From Pseudogemmatithrix spongiicola (lineage in GTDB: Bacteria; Gemmatimonadota; Gemmatimonadetes; Gemmatimonadales; Gemmatimonadaceae), in contig NZ_CP130613.1 in assembly GCF_030623445.1 (NCBI RefSeq), positions 2,232,001 to 2,296,000 on the forward strand: a DNA stretch of 64,000 nucleotides. Reading direction: 5' to 3'. Of the stretch, positions 37,502 through 47,030 are shown piece after piece. Below the pieces are notes generated by a model, which was not told the DNA's origin, did no database searches, and saw nothing but the letters and a program-made list of their open reading frames with translations. The stretch's first letter is position 1. Every line of letters starts with the position of its first letter. A program made the position numbers and the translations under genes.

Positions 37502-37731
37502 GCGTCGATGCCTTCGCGCGCGGCGCGGGCGCTGACGATGCGCATCACGTAGCCGCCGCTGAGCGGCGTGTCGGGGGCGACGCCGATGCCGCGGCTGTCC
37601 ACCACGCCGCGCGTCCCGGCCCGCACCTCGTCGGCGAGCGCCGCATCGGCGGCGGCGACGGCATCGAGGACCGTGCTGCCGCCCGGTACACGCACCGTCT
37701 TGCCGTTCACGAACACCGTCAGCTCGCTCAT
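37498..37731 (-). CDS. Small beta-grasp (ThiS/MoaD-like) protein without diglycine tail
   Basis: 77 residues beginning MSELTVFVNGKTVRVPGGSTVLDAV, the strand-turn-strand-helix start of ThiS-like beta-grasp proteins. The C-terminus is ARAAREGIDA, so the GG needed for sulfur carriage is absent. A distinct motif GTRGVVDSRGIGVAPDTPLSGG fills the second half. ATGA overlap with the double nucleotidase gene and GTGA overlap with add. A subunit, inhibitor or nucleoside-binding accessory is possible; the function is unknown. Confidence 0.75.
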   Translation of the reverse strand: MSELTVFVNGKTVRVPGGSTVLDAVAAADAALADEVRAGTRGVVDSRGIGVAPDTPLSGGYVMRIVSARAAREGIDA

Positions 37732-40700
37732 GGCAGGCTCCGGATGCGCGGCGCCGACAGCGCCTCGGTCATGGTCAGGCGACCATCCGGCACGCGGCGC
37801 AGGTGGGCGATGAGGGCATCCAAGTCGATCACGCCTAGCTCCTCGGGGGCAGACCCCCCGGACAATCCAACCCCGTCGCCACCGCTGGCGATGAAGTCGG
37901 ACATGATCACGCGATAGGTGCGGCGATCGGCCAGCGGCCGACCGTCCGCCATGATGATGCGCCGCACCCGTGCACCGACAGGCGCGTTCGGCGCATAGTC
38001 GATCGTCACACCACTCACGTGCACGTTGATGCGGCTGCCGTCGACCAGCGATTCGATGTAGCGCCGCAGGGCATCCCCGCGCACGGTGATCGCCACGAGG
38101 CGGTTCGCGAACGGTGCGATCTCGTGCAGGTCGCCGTAGGTCACCGCGCCCGCGCGCAGCTCGGCGCGGATGCCGCCGTTGTTCATGACGCTCATGTCGC
38201 CCTGCCCCGCCGCGCGCTGCGCATCGGCGATCAGGTTGCCGAGCGCGTACTGCTCGCCCTGGCGCGGGAAGCGCGCCTCGCTGGTGACGATGGTGTCCTG
38301 CACGATGTGCCGCACGGCCGCGACGGCCTGCGCCACCAGCGGCTCCACCACCGGATCCGGCGTGATGCGGTCGCTGACCACGTCGCGCAGCTCGGGTCGC
38401 CGCGGCGGCATGCCCGCCGCGAGTTCGAGATCCATCACGCCCAGCGCCCCGGTGCTCGAACGGGCCTGCACGATCGGGATGCCGTTCACCACGGTGCCCA
38501 CGGCCGAATGCGTGTGGCCCGAGACGATCGCGTCGACGGTGCCGGGCTCGAGCTCGCGCGCGAGCTCGAAGATCTCGCCGCGGCAATCATCGGGATTGTC
38601 CACGTTGCAGAAGCCGCCGAGGTGCGCGACGACGATCACCCGTTGCGCCCCCCGCGCGCGCAGCGCGGCGGCCGAGCGGCGGATCACGGGCGCGGGCGGC
38701 GTGAACCGGAGATCCGCGACATGCCGCGGCATCGTCGTGCGCGGCGTGGCCGGATCGGCGATGCCCACGATGCCGACCTTGCCGATCGGCGTCTCGAGCA
38801 CGGTGTCGTTCGGGATCCACTCGACGTCGCGGCCATCCGCATACGTCACGTTGGCGCCGAGCACCGGGGCGGTCAGCTGCCGCATGCGCACGCGCAGCGT
38901 GTCCTGCCCGTAGTCGAACTCGTGGTTGCCCAGCGCGTGCGCGGCGAAGCCGATGGCGTTGAGCACGGGCACGACCAGCGCGCCCTTCGTCAGGTCCGAG
39001 GGCGGCGTGCCGGTAAACAGGTCACCGCCGCTCAGCACCAGCGTCGCGCACACCGGCGCGCACTCGGCCTGCGCCGCGCGCACCATCGTCGCGATCTGCG
39101 CGAAGCCGCCGCGGTTGCCGAGGCTGCCCACCGGACGCGGCCGGAACGCGCCGTGCATGTCGTTCATGGCGAGGATGCGCAGCGAGGCCCGCGGCGGGAG
39201 CAGCTCCCAGTTCCGGACGAACACATCCTGCGGCTCCAGCGTCCCGCGGCGGCGGATGTCCTCGATGATCAGCTCACGGATCTCGCGGCTGCCTTCGTAC
39301 ACGACCGGCGCGCCGCGCAGCATATCGTAGCCTCCGCCCCCCGAGGCGCGGTAGCTGTTCAGCGCGACGGTAAAGCTGTCGGTGTCGGCGACGGGGCGGC
39401 CGTTGCGCTCGAGCTTGGTGATGCGCCGCCCCACCGGGCGCGACAGGTCCACCGTGTAGTCGAGGCCCTGCAGCACGTCGTAGTTGTAGCCGGGAATGCT
39501 GGGGTCGTTGCGCACGGTGAACGCGCCGTTCGCGGCCCGCTCCACCACCCAGTACCGGTTGGTGTGCTCGAGGTGCGCGCGGATCTGCGCGCCCGACAGC
39601 TTGAGCGCGCGCAGCGTGTTCTCGTATGGGTACAGCGCGACCAAGCGCTCGACCGTGATGTTCCCCGCCTCGAAGCGCGCCTCAGTGGTGAACACCGACG
39701 CGAAGCTCAGTTCGGCACCGGACTCGCGCAGCTGCACCGCCTGGATCAGGTCGATCATCGGCCGGTCCACCATGCGCGAGGAATCCGTGACCCAGGCGAC
39801 GCTGGTGCGGCCGATGACGGCCGTCGAATAGCGCACGGCCGCCTGATGGCCGCGCTCGACGGCGCGCACGACGGCGCGCTGCTCCGGCCATCCCGCAGCC
39901 TGGACGGTCTCCCCGCGCTTGGACACCAGCGTCCAGCGGCCGGCGCGGCGCTCCAGCTCCAACGTGACGACGGCGACGCTGGTGGCCCAGTTGCGCGGTT
40001 GCACCAACAGCACGCCGTTGATGGTTGAGTCGGTCATCTCGCGGTGCGAGTGGCCGATGACGATGGCGTCGATGCCCCGCACCTCGCGCGCCACGCGGGC
40101 CATGGGGTTCTCGGCCGGCAGGCCCGTCGCGATCGTATCGTAGGAGGTCAGCTCATCGAGCCCGGCATGCGCCACGACAATCACCACGTCCGCGCCGTCG
40201 GCGCGCGCCGAGTCCACTTGGGCCGGCAGTGCCGCCACGATGTCGTCGACGACGAGGCGGTTCCGCAGGTTGTCGCGATCCCAGACCATCGACCCCGGCG
40301 TTGTGGCCCCGATGATCGCGACCTTCACGCCGGCGCGGGTCACCATGGTACGGCCGGGGTACTGATGGCCGCCGTCGAGCCGGCGCGTGTTGGCGGCGAG
40401 GAACGGGAAGCGCGCCTGCGCCACGGCGCGGTCGAACACGCCGAGGCCGTAGTTGAACTCGTGGTTGCCGACGGCAGCCGCGTCGTAGCGCATGAGGTTC
40501 ATGGCCGCGACCACGGGATGCGGCGCCAGCGAGTCGAGGCGCCCCGCCACGAACGTCATGGCATTGCCCTGCAGCAGGTCGCCGGCGTCCACGAGGACGA
40601 CGCGGTTCCGCGCGGCACGGCGCAGGGAATCCACGATGCTGGCGGCCCGGGCCAGCCCGCGGCTCGAGTCGGCGCGGCCCGCCGCATAGTCCCAGCCGCG

Positions 40701-40847
40701 GAGACGCCCGTGCACGTCCGTGGTCGCCGCCACCTTGAGCGTCACCCGGTCTTGGGCGCGCAGCGGCACTGTCAGGGAAGCGCTGAGGACCAGGCCGAGG
40801 ATGGCGCCGGCCGCCGCGCGGCGCACGTCGATGCGAGTGGCAAACAT
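37728..40847 (-). CDS. Tandem 5'-nucleotidase / 2',3'-cyclic phosphodiesterase fusion, exported
   Basis: 1039-residue secreted protein made of two complete metallophosphoesterase-plus-5_nucleotid_C modules. A signal peptide ends LRAQ (about residue 31). Module 1 (about 35-560) has AATTDVHGRLRG, GNHEFNYG, VVIVVAHAGLDE and GHSHREMTDS, in the style of CpdB; module 2 (about 565-1035) has LAMNDMHGAFRP, GNHEFDYG, VVAHLGGFC and GHTHSAVG, in the style of UshA. Each has its own C-terminal substrate domain (YENTLRAL; NNGGIRAELRAG). It would turn extracellular nucleotides and cyclic nucleotides into nucleosides plus phosphate. First gene of the salvage operon; -10-like TAGCTT (40859-40854) ends six bases before the ATG. 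Confidence 0.94.
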   Translation of the reverse strand: MFATRIDVRRAAAGAILGLVLSASLTVPLRAQDRVTLKVAATTDVHGRLRGWDYAAGRADSSRGLARAASIVDSLRRAARNRVVLVDAGDLLQGNAMTFVAGRLDSLAPHPVVAAMNLMRYDAAAVGNHEFNYGLGVFDRAVAQARFPFLAANTRRLDGGHQYPGRTMVTRAGVKVAIIGATTPGSMVWDRDNLRNRLVVDDIVAALPAQVDSARADGADVVIVVAHAGLDELTSYDTIATGLPAENPMARVAREVRGIDAIVIGHSHREMTDSTINGVLLVQPRNWATSVAVVTLELERRAGRWTLVSKRGETVQAAGWPEQRAVVRAVERGHQAAVRYSTAVIGRTSVAWVTDSSRMVDRPMIDLIQAVQLRESGAELSFASVFTTEARFEAGNITVERLVALYPYENTLRALKLSGAQIRAHLEHTNRYWVVERAANGAFTVRNDPSIPGYNYDVLQGLDYTVDLSRPVGRRITKLERNGRPVADTDSFTVALNSYRASGGGGYDMLRGAPVVYEGSREIRELIIEDIRRRGTLEPQDVFVRNWELLPPRASLRILAMNDMHGAFRPRPVGSLGNRGGFAQIATMVRAAQAECAPVCATLVLSGGDLFTGTPPSDLTKGALVVPVLNAIGFAAHALGNHEFDYGQDTLRVRMRQLTAPVLGANVTYADGRDVEWIPNDTVLETPIGKVGIVGIADPATPRTTMPRHVADLRFTPPAPVIRRSAAALRARGAQRVIVVAHLGGFCNVDNPDDCRGEIFELARELEPGTVDAIVSGHTHSAVGTVVNGIPIVQARSSTGALGVMDLELAAGMPPRRPELRDVVSDRITPDPVVEPLVAQAVAAVRHIVQDTIVTSEARFPRQGEQYALGNLIADAQRAAGQGDMSVMNNGGIRAELRAGAVTYGDLHEIAPFANRLVAITVRGDALRRYIESLVDGSRINVHVSGVTIDYAPNAPVGARVRRIIMADGRPLADRRTYRVIMSDFIASGGDGVGLSGGSAPEELGVIDLDALIAHLRRVPDGRLTMTEALSAPRIRSLP

Positions 40848-40937
40848 CCCTGAAAGCTAGCCAGACCGGGCGCGACGATGGAGGTCGGAGGGTGGCGTGC
40901 CCGGAGGAAAACGCGGAACTTTCGGGCAGACACCCTT

Positions 40938-40954
40938 CGATACAGGACCGTGAC
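40938..40954 (+). promoter_or_regulatory. Candidate Pho box upstream of udk-phoB-phoR
   Basis: CGATAC-N5-CGTGAC with an 11-base period, 72 bases before the udk start, on the same strand. It fits the motif seen at other phosphate genes and would mean autoregulation of phoBR. The first hexamer has one mismatch. Confidence 0.4.
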
Positions 40955-41026
40955 AGCCTCCTCGCTTCTTGCCGCGACCAGCTCCCGGCAGATTTCCCTC
41001 GTGCTCCAACCTCGTCTCGGATTCGC

Positions 41027-41653
41027 GTGCGCCCGCTGATCATCGGCGTCGCCGGCGGCTCCGGATCGGGCAAGACCACCGTGGCCCGACGCGTCGCGGA
41101 GGCCCTCGACGGCGCGAAGGTCGCGTTCCTCGACATGGACGCGTACTACCGCGACCACCACGCCCTCACCCACGACGAGCTGCGCCTGCTCAACTGGGAT
41201 CACCCGGATGCCTTTGACCTTGACCTGCTCGCCGCGCACCTCGGCCGACTGGCCGATGGGCATGGCATCGAGAAGCCGGTCTACGACTTTGTCCGCCACC
41301 GACGCGCGCCGGAGTCGCAGCGCATCGAACCGGCCGACGTGATCGTCATCGACGGCATCCTCCTGCTCGTCGAGGAGCGCATCCGCGCACGCCTCGACAT
41401 CAAGGTCTTCGTGGACACCGACGCCGACATCCGGCTCATCCGCCGCATCCGCCGCGACATGGCGCGGCGCGGCCGGCCGCTCGAAGAGATCCTCGATCAG
41501 TACCTGACGACCGTGCAGCCGATGCATCTCCAGTTCGTCGAGCCCAGCAAGCGCTACGCCGATCTCATCATCCCGCGGGGTGGGGAGAACGCGGTCGCCA
41601 TCGACCTGCTGCTCGCGGCCATCAACCGCCGTCTCGCCGGGGCGCGCGCGTGA
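41027..41653 (+). CDS. udk: Uridine kinase
   Basis: 208-residue P-loop kinase phosphorylating uridine and cytidine. Walker A GGSGSGKTT (10-18), DMDAYYRDH, NWDHPDAFDLDLL and YDFVRHRR are standard; VIVIDGILLL is the Walker B region. GTG at 41027 is chosen because homology starts with RPLIIGVAGGSGSGKT; the longer in-frame extension has no conserved sequence. Its stop overlaps the phoB start by four bases (GTGA), an odd partner for a two-component system but close to the nucleotidase operon. Confidence 0.95.
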   Translation: MRPLIIGVAGGSGSGKTTVARRVAEALDGAKVAFLDMDAYYRDHHALTHDELRLLNWDHPDAFDLDLLAAHLGRLADGHGIEKPVYDFVRHRRAPESQRIEPADVIVIDGILLLVEERIRARLDIKVFVDTDADIRLIRRIRRDMARRGRPLEEILDQYLTTVQPMHLQFVEPSKRYADLIIPRGGENAVAIDLLLAAINRRLAGARA

Positions 41654-42360
41654 CCGCACCGGCCGCCGGCGGAGAGCGCATCCTCGTCGTCGACGACGAA
41701 CCGGACATCGTTGCGCTCGTCGTCTACCACTTGGCGAAGGCGGGCTATCGCGTCTCCTCGGCGGCCACCGGGACCGATGCCCTGCAGCTGGCCAAGCGTG
41801 ACCGGCCCTCGCTGGTCGTGCTCGACCTCATGCTCCCGAGCATGAGCGGCTTCGACGTCCTCGCGAAGCTCCGCGAGGACAGCAATACCGCGAACGTCGC
41901 CGTGCTCATGCTCACGGCCCGCAAGGAAGAGCCGGATCGCATCCGCGGGCTGGAGCTCGGTGCCGACGACTACATCACGAAGCCGTTCTCGCCGCAGGAA
42001 CTCGTGCTCCGGGTAGGCGCGATTCTCCGTCGCGTCTCCAGCACCGGCGCGCCCACCGATGTGCTGCAGATCGGCCCGATCCGCGTGGACCGCTCGGCCC
42101 ACCGCGTGCTCGTGAACGAGCACGAGATCGAGCTCACGCCCACGGAATACAAGCTGCTGCTCACGCTGGCCGAGCGGCGGGGCCGCGTGCAGTCCCGCGC
42201 GCACCTGCTCGAGACGGTGTGGGACGCCGCGCCCGACATCCAGACGCGCACCGTGGACATGCACATCCAGCGCCTGCGCACCAAGCTGCACCCGGCGGGC
42301 GACCTGATCGAGACCGTGCGCGGCTTCGGCTACCGGCTCAAGGGCGGCAAGGACGCGTGA
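41650..42360 (+). CDS. phoB: PhoB-like response regulator (OmpR family)
   Basis: 236-residue regulator. Receiver with Asp15/Asp16, phospho-acceptor Asp59 (VVLDLMLPSMSGFDVL) and Lys in ADDYITKPFSPQEL; C-terminal winged helix (about 140-235) with ELTPTEYKLLLTLAERRGRVQSRAHLLETVW and RTVDMHIQRLRTKL. GTGA overlaps link it to udk before and to the kinase after. Adjacent phosphate genes make PhoB the best identity. It is the natural binder of the 11-base repeats described for this window. Confidence 0.92.
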   Translation: MTAPAAGGERILVVDDEPDIVALVVYHLAKAGYRVSSAATGTDALQLAKRDRPSLVVLDLMLPSMSGFDVLAKLREDSNTANVAVLMLTARKEEPDRIRGLELGADDYITKPFSPQELVLRVGAILRRVSSTGAPTDVLQIGPIRVDRSAHRVLVNEHEIELTPTEYKLLLTLAERRGRVQSRAHLLETVWDAAPDIQTRTVDMHIQRLRTKLHPAGDLIETVRGFGYRLKGGKDA

Positions 42361-44060
42361 GGCTCACGCAACGGCTGCTCCTCGGCGCGTTCATCGTCGT
42401 CGGGGTCCTCGCGGTCGTCATGGTCACGATCGTCGACCGCCAGCTCACCAACCGACTGCGCGACGACGCGACGACCTTCCTCGAGCGTGAGGCGGAACTC
42501 GTCGGCGTGCTGTGGCAGCGCGACGCCCAGGCCCCGGACTCGCTGGCCAATGCCATCGGCGCCGCGCTCGGTCGGCGCGTCACGCTCGTGGCGCCCGACG
42601 GCGTAGTCATCGGCGATTCGGAGTTCGATGGCGATGCGCTGCGTGGCCTCCAGAACCACGCCACGCGACCCGAGGTTGCCGAGGCCGTGGCGAGCGGCCT
42701 GGGTTCATCGCGGCGCCCGTCGCCCTCGACGGGCGACCAGGAGCTCTACGTCGCGGTGCGCGTGCCCGCGATGGGCGTCGCCCGCGTCTCGCTGCCGACC
42801 GCCAGCATCGACGCGGTCACCCGCGACGCGCGCTCGGACATCCTCGGGGCGGCGCTGTTCGCCCTGCTCGCCGCCCTCGGGATCGCGTTCCTGTTCTCGC
42901 GGTCGGTCTCGCGGCCGGTGGAAGAGCTGCGCGACGTTGCGGCCGCGCTCGCCGACGGCGATCTCGCGCGGCGGCCGACGCTTAAGGCCCCGGGGGAAGT
43001 CGGCGAGCTCGCCGACGCGCTCAAGGAGCTCGCGGAGCAGCTGTCCGCCCGCTTGCGCGCGCTCGAGGCGGACGAAACGCTGCTCGTCCAGCTGACCGAG
43101 TCGCTCAACGAGGGCGTGATCGCCGTGGACGCGACACGCATGGTCGTGCGCATCAACGAGACGGCCCGGCGCCTCCTCGGCTCGCGCGCACCCCTGCCCT
43201 TCCCCGTCGAAGACTTGCCACGCGACCTCGCGCTGCGCGAGGCGCTGCAGGGCGCGTTCGACGGCACGGTCACGGAGGGCGTTGAGGTCGTCATCACCGG
43301 CCGCACACTCAACATCACCGCGCGCCCGCTCAGCGGCGGCGGCGCCGTACTCGCCCTCTTCGACCTCACGCGCGTGCGCCGGCTCGAGGCGGTGCGCCGC
43401 GATTTCGTGGCCAACGTGTCGCACGAGCTGCGCACACCGCTCACGATCGTCGGGGGCTTCGCCGAGACCCTGGTCGAGGAAGACGTCCCGGCCGAGACGC
43501 GTCGAGGCTTCGCCGAGCGCATCCTCGGCAACACGCGCCGCATGCAGCGCATCGTGGACGACCTGCTCGACCTGTCGCGCATCGAGTCCGGCGGCTGGGT
43601 GCCGAATCCGCAGGCGATCGACCTCGCGTCGGTCGCGACCGACGTGTTCGCCGCGGCACGGGACGCCGCGGACCGCAAGGGATTGGCGCTCGACGCGGAG
43701 TTCCCCGCCGACGCCGCGTCCGTGTATGCCGACAGCACCGCGTTGCGTCAGGTGCTCGGCAACCTCGTGGACAACGCGGTGCGGCATACCGCCAGCGGGC
43801 GCGTGACGCTCTTCTCGCGGCGGCACGAGCGCGGCGTGATCGTCGGCGTGCGCGACACCGGCGTGGGGATCCCGAAGGAGCACCTGCCGCGCATCTTCGA
43901 GCGCTTCTACCGCGTGGACCCGGGGCGGGCCCGGGAGGAAGGCGGTACCGGCCTCGGGCTCGCCATCGTGAAGCACTTGGTCGAGGCGCACGGCGGCCGC
44001 GTGAAGGCCGAATCCGAGGTCGGCGTGGGTTCGTCGATCACGGCCTTCTTCCCAGACTGA
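42357..44060 (+). CDS. phoR: PhoR-like sensor histidine kinase
   Basis: 567-residue kinase: membrane segment (residues 8-27), periplasmic domain (about 30-155), second membrane segment (about 163-183), HAMP (about 184-235), PAS (about 245-340), HisKA with phospho-acceptor His in VSHELRTPLTIVGGFAETL and HATPase (NLVDNAVRHT, DTGVGIPKEHLPRIFERFYRVD, GTGLGLAIVKHLVEAHGG). PhoR of this form, with an extracytoplasmic loop, is usual in Firmicutes and related groups. Start GTG overlaps the phoB stop. Confidence 0.92.
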   Translation: MRLTQRLLLGAFIVVGVLAVVMVTIVDRQLTNRLRDDATTFLEREAELVGVLWQRDAQAPDSLANAIGAALGRRVTLVAPDGVVIGDSEFDGDALRGLQNHATRPEVAEAVASGLGSSRRPSPSTGDQELYVAVRVPAMGVARVSLPTASIDAVTRDARSDILGAALFALLAALGIAFLFSRSVSRPVEELRDVAAALADGDLARRPTLKAPGEVGELADALKELAEQLSARLRALEADETLLVQLTESLNEGVIAVDATRMVVRINETARRLLGSRAPLPFPVEDLPRDLALREALQGAFDGTVTEGVEVVITGRTLNITARPLSGGGAVLALFDLTRVRRLEAVRRDFVANVSHELRTPLTIVGGFAETLVEEDVPAETRRGFAERILGNTRRMQRIVDDLLDLSRIESGGWVPNPQAIDLASVATDVFAAARDAADRKGLALDAEFPADAASVYADSTALRQVLGNLVDNAVRHTASGRVTLFSRRHERGVIVGVRDTGVGIPKEHLPRIFERFYRVDPGRAREEGGTGLGLAIVKHLVEAHGGRVKAESEVGVGSSITAFFPD

Positions 44061-44089
44061 GCCGCCGTTTTCCACACGGCCCGGCGGCC

Positions 44090-44117
44090 CGTTACACAAC
44101 CGTTGCGTTGCTGTCGT
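44090..44117 (+). promoter_or_regulatory. Candidate Pho box upstream of the TonB-dependent receptor
   Basis: CGTTAC (44090-44095) and CGTTGC (44101-44106) with an 11-base period, followed by a weaker third unit TGTCGT (44112-44117). The receptor ATG is 88 bases further on. The two hexamers equal those of the PAP2 site. Confidence 0.5.
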
Positions 44118-44205
44118 CTGCCCGGTACCGGCTCCGGGGAGCTTTGAGGCGTCCCTCGTACCTCGTACAGAGACACCCAAACTTCCGACTATTCACGAGA
44201 CGCCA

Positions 44206-46989
44206 ATGCGCCGTGTACTGCTTGCTGTCCTTGCTGCACTCACCCTGCCGGTCGCCGGACTCTCGGCGCAGGCCGCTCCGGCGGCCCCGGCACCGACCAC
44301 GGGCCGCATCGTCGGCCGCGTGCTGGACGCCTCGAGTGGCGCCGGCCTCGCGGCAGTCGGCATCCAGGTGGTCGGCACGTCGATCGGCACCCAGTCCGGA
44401 GTCGACGGCCGCTTCACCATCGTCGGCGTTCCCGCCGGCACGGTCACGCTGAGCGTGCGCCGCATCGGCTACGCGCCCAAGACCATCACCGGCCTGTTCC
44501 TCGAGGCGGGCAAGACGGTCGAGCAGGACGTGACGCTCGCCGAAGCCTCGCTCCAGATCGCCGCCCAGGTCGTGACGGCCTCGGCCGAGCGCGGCTCGGT
44601 GAACGAGGCGCTCGACGCGCAGAAGAACTCCGTGAACGTGGTCAGCTCGGTGACGGCCGAGCAGATCGCCAAGAGCCCGGACGGTGATGCGGCGCAGGCC
44701 GTGGGCCGCGTGTCCGGCGTGAGCGTGCAGGACGGCAAGTACGTGTTCGTGCGCGGCCTCGGCGACCGCTACACGCAGACCTCGCTGAACGGCGCGCGCA
44801 TCCCGAGCCCGGAGCCCGAGAAGAAGCAGGTGCCGCTCGACCTGTTCCCGACGGGTCTGCTGCAGACCATCACCACGATCAAGACCTTCACGCCGGACCA
44901 GCCGGGCGACTTCTCCGGCGCGACGGTGGACATCCAGACGCGCGAGTTCCCGGCGCGCCGCACCTGGGCGCTGAGCAGCAGCACGGGCGGCAGCGACGCC
45001 GTGGTCGGCCGCTTCCTGCCGATGCAGGGCCGCGTGGGCGGTGACCTGTTCGCCGCGGGCGCCGCGAACCGCGCGCTGCCCGGTTTCATCCAGGGCTTCG
45101 GCAACTTCGCCAGCAGCTTCCCGACGCAGGGCGACTTCAACCGCATGGTGGGCGACTTCCGCAACTCGTGGTCGCCGCGTGGTGGCGAGGGCGGCCTGAA
45201 CGGCTCGACCTCCATCTCGGTGGGCGGCAACGATCCGGTCTTCGGCAAGAACGTCGGCTACCTGGTCAGCGGCACCTACTCGTACGGCCAGGAAGCGAAG
45301 CTCGACCAGGTGCGCGCGCTGGCGCTGGCCCAGACGGGCGCGACGCCCTCGGCGGTGGACCGCTTCGAAGGCCTGACGGGCCGCTCGACGGTGCTCTGGG
45401 GCGGCCTCGCGAACTTCAGCACGCTGCTCGGCCAGCGCACGCGGATCGCGCTGAACAACACCTACAACCGCACGATGGACTCCGAGGGCCGGCAGGAGCG
45501 CGGCTTCTCCGAGAACCTCGGCATCCCGCTGGTCATCACGCGCCAGAAGTACGTGGAGCGCGCCGTGTACTCCTCGCAGCTCCTGCTGCAGAGCGACGTG
45601 ACGGCCAACCAGAAGCTCGAGTTGGCGCTCACCACCACGGGCGTGCGCCGTGACGAGCCGGACCGCAGCGAATTCGTGCAGGGCGTGTTCACGGATGCCG
45701 GGACGGGCATGCCGACCACGCAGTGGCTGTCGTCGTCGAACGAGGGCGCCGTGCGCACGTTCAGCGACCTCGGCGAGAACGCCTACGAGGCGCGCGGCCA
45801 CTACCGGATCCAGTTCGGCGAAGTGGGTCGCCAGCTCGCCCTCAAGGTGGGCGGCCTCGGCCGCTACGCCCGCCGCGACGCCAACAGCACCGCCTACAGC
45901 ATCAACGCCTCGGGCCTCTCGGCGGCGGAGCGTCAGCTGCGTCCGGAGCTGCTGTTCGACGGCCGCTACACGGGTGCCTCGGATGCGGTGTGGCGCGTGA
46001 ACGCCATCGGCGTCGGCGGTGCCTACACGGCGAATGACTACCTCGGCGCCGGCTTCGCGATGGTCGAGAAGGACTTCGGCCCGCGCTGGCAGCTCATCAC
46101 CGGTGCGCGCGTCGAGTACTCTGACGTGCTCGTCAAGGCGGACCCGACCATCGGCGCCCGCACCAGCACCAACCCGACGTTCCTCGACGTGCTGCCGGCG
46201 CTGGCCGTCACGTTCCGTCCGTCGGAGCGCACCAACCTGCGCATGTCGGCGTCGCAGACGGTGTCGCGTCCGGAGTACCGTGAGCTCGCGCCCATCCAGT
46301 ACCGCGAAGTCATCGGCTTCGACAACGTGATCGGCAACCCGAACCTGCAGCGCGCGTTGATCCAGAACTACGACCTGCGCTGGGAGTTCTATCCGGGTGC
46401 TGGCGAGGTCGTGAGCCTCGCGGTGTTCGCCAAGCGCTTCACGGATCCGATCGAGCGCGTGTACATCGGCTCCAGCGGCACGCGCATCATCACCTTCGTG
46501 AACGCCGAGGGCGCCGACAACTACGGCCTCGAGCTCGAGGGGCGCAAGAACCTCGACTTCATCGCCGCGGCGCTGGCCAACTTCTCGGTGAGCGCCAACG
46601 CCACCGTGATGAACTCGGAGATCCGCATCAACCGCAACAGCGGCTCGGTGACCAACGCCAACCGCGCGATGGTGGGCCAGGCGCCGTACATGTTCAACAC
46701 CGGCCTGACCTGGTCGTCGCCGATGGGCACGACCAGCGCCTCGCTGCTCTACAATGTCGTGGGCGAGCGCATCACCGAAGCCGGTGAGATCCCGCTGCCC
46801 GACGTGAAGGAGTTGGCGCGCCACATCGTGGACTTCTCGCTGCGCCTGCCCTTGGGTGAGCGCGTGACGGCCCGCATGGACGCGCGCAACCTGCTCGACG
46901 CGCCCTACCGCATCATGCAGGGCCCGGTGACGCGCGAGTCGTATCGCGTCGGCCGCAACTTCTCGATCGGCCTGAGCTGGCGCCCGTAA
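44206..46989 (+). CDS. TonB-dependent outer-membrane receptor
   Basis: 927-residue receptor. Signal peptide (1-22, ending LSAQ), a carboxypeptidase-like regulatory beta domain (about 32-105, GRIVGRVLDASSGAGLAAVGIQVVGTSIGTQSG), plug (about 110-225, with NGARIPSPEPEKKQVPLDLFPTGLL) and a 22-strand type barrel ending NFSIGLSWRP, with a C-terminal aromatic-Arg-Pro. The first domain marks the Bacteroidota/Gemmatimonadota style of receptor. No TonB box is obvious. Position just after phoBR, with a candidate Pho box, suggests a phosphorus-containing substrate; the sequence itself does not tell which. A terminator hairpin follows. Confidence 0.93.
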   Translation: MRRVLLAVLAALTLPVAGLSAQAAPAAPAPTTGRIVGRVLDASSGAGLAAVGIQVVGTSIGTQSGVDGRFTIVGVPAGTVTLSVRRIGYAPKTITGLFLEAGKTVEQDVTLAEASLQIAAQVVTASAERGSVNEALDAQKNSVNVVSSVTAEQIAKSPDGDAAQAVGRVSGVSVQDGKYVFVRGLGDRYTQTSLNGARIPSPEPEKKQVPLDLFPTGLLQTITTIKTFTPDQPGDFSGATVDIQTREFPARRTWALSSSTGGSDAVVGRFLPMQGRVGGDLFAAGAANRALPGFIQGFGNFASSFPTQGDFNRMVGDFRNSWSPRGGEGGLNGSTSISVGGNDPVFGKNVGYLVSGTYSYGQEAKLDQVRALALAQTGATPSAVDRFEGLTGRSTVLWGGLANFSTLLGQRTRIALNNTYNRTMDSEGRQERGFSENLGIPLVITRQKYVERAVYSSQLLLQSDVTANQKLELALTTTGVRRDEPDRSEFVQGVFTDAGTGMPTTQWLSSSNEGAVRTFSDLGENAYEARGHYRIQFGEVGRQLALKVGGLGRYARRDANSTAYSINASGLSAAERQLRPELLFDGRYTGASDAVWRVNAIGVGGAYTANDYLGAGFAMVEKDFGPRWQLITGARVEYSDVLVKADPTIGARTSTNPTFLDVLPALAVTFRPSERTNLRMSASQTVSRPEYRELAPIQYREVIGFDNVIGNPNLQRALIQNYDLRWEFYPGAGEVVSLAVFAKRFTDPIERVYIGSSGTRIITFVNAEGADNYGLELEGRKNLDFIAAALANFSVSANATVMNSEIRINRNSGSVTNANRAMVGQAPYMFNTGLTWSSPMGTTSASLLYNVVGERITEAGEIPLPDVKELARHIVDFSLRLPLGERVTARMDARNLLDAPYRIMQGPVTRESYRVGRNFSIGLSWRP

Positions 46990-47030
46990 GCGCGAGTGAA
47001 GACCCCGACGGCACCGTGACGGGGCCGTGA

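Noticed and set aside
40892-41026. Longer N-terminus of uridine kinase
   Set aside because: The 45 extra codons have no homology to the family and would cover the candidate Pho box.
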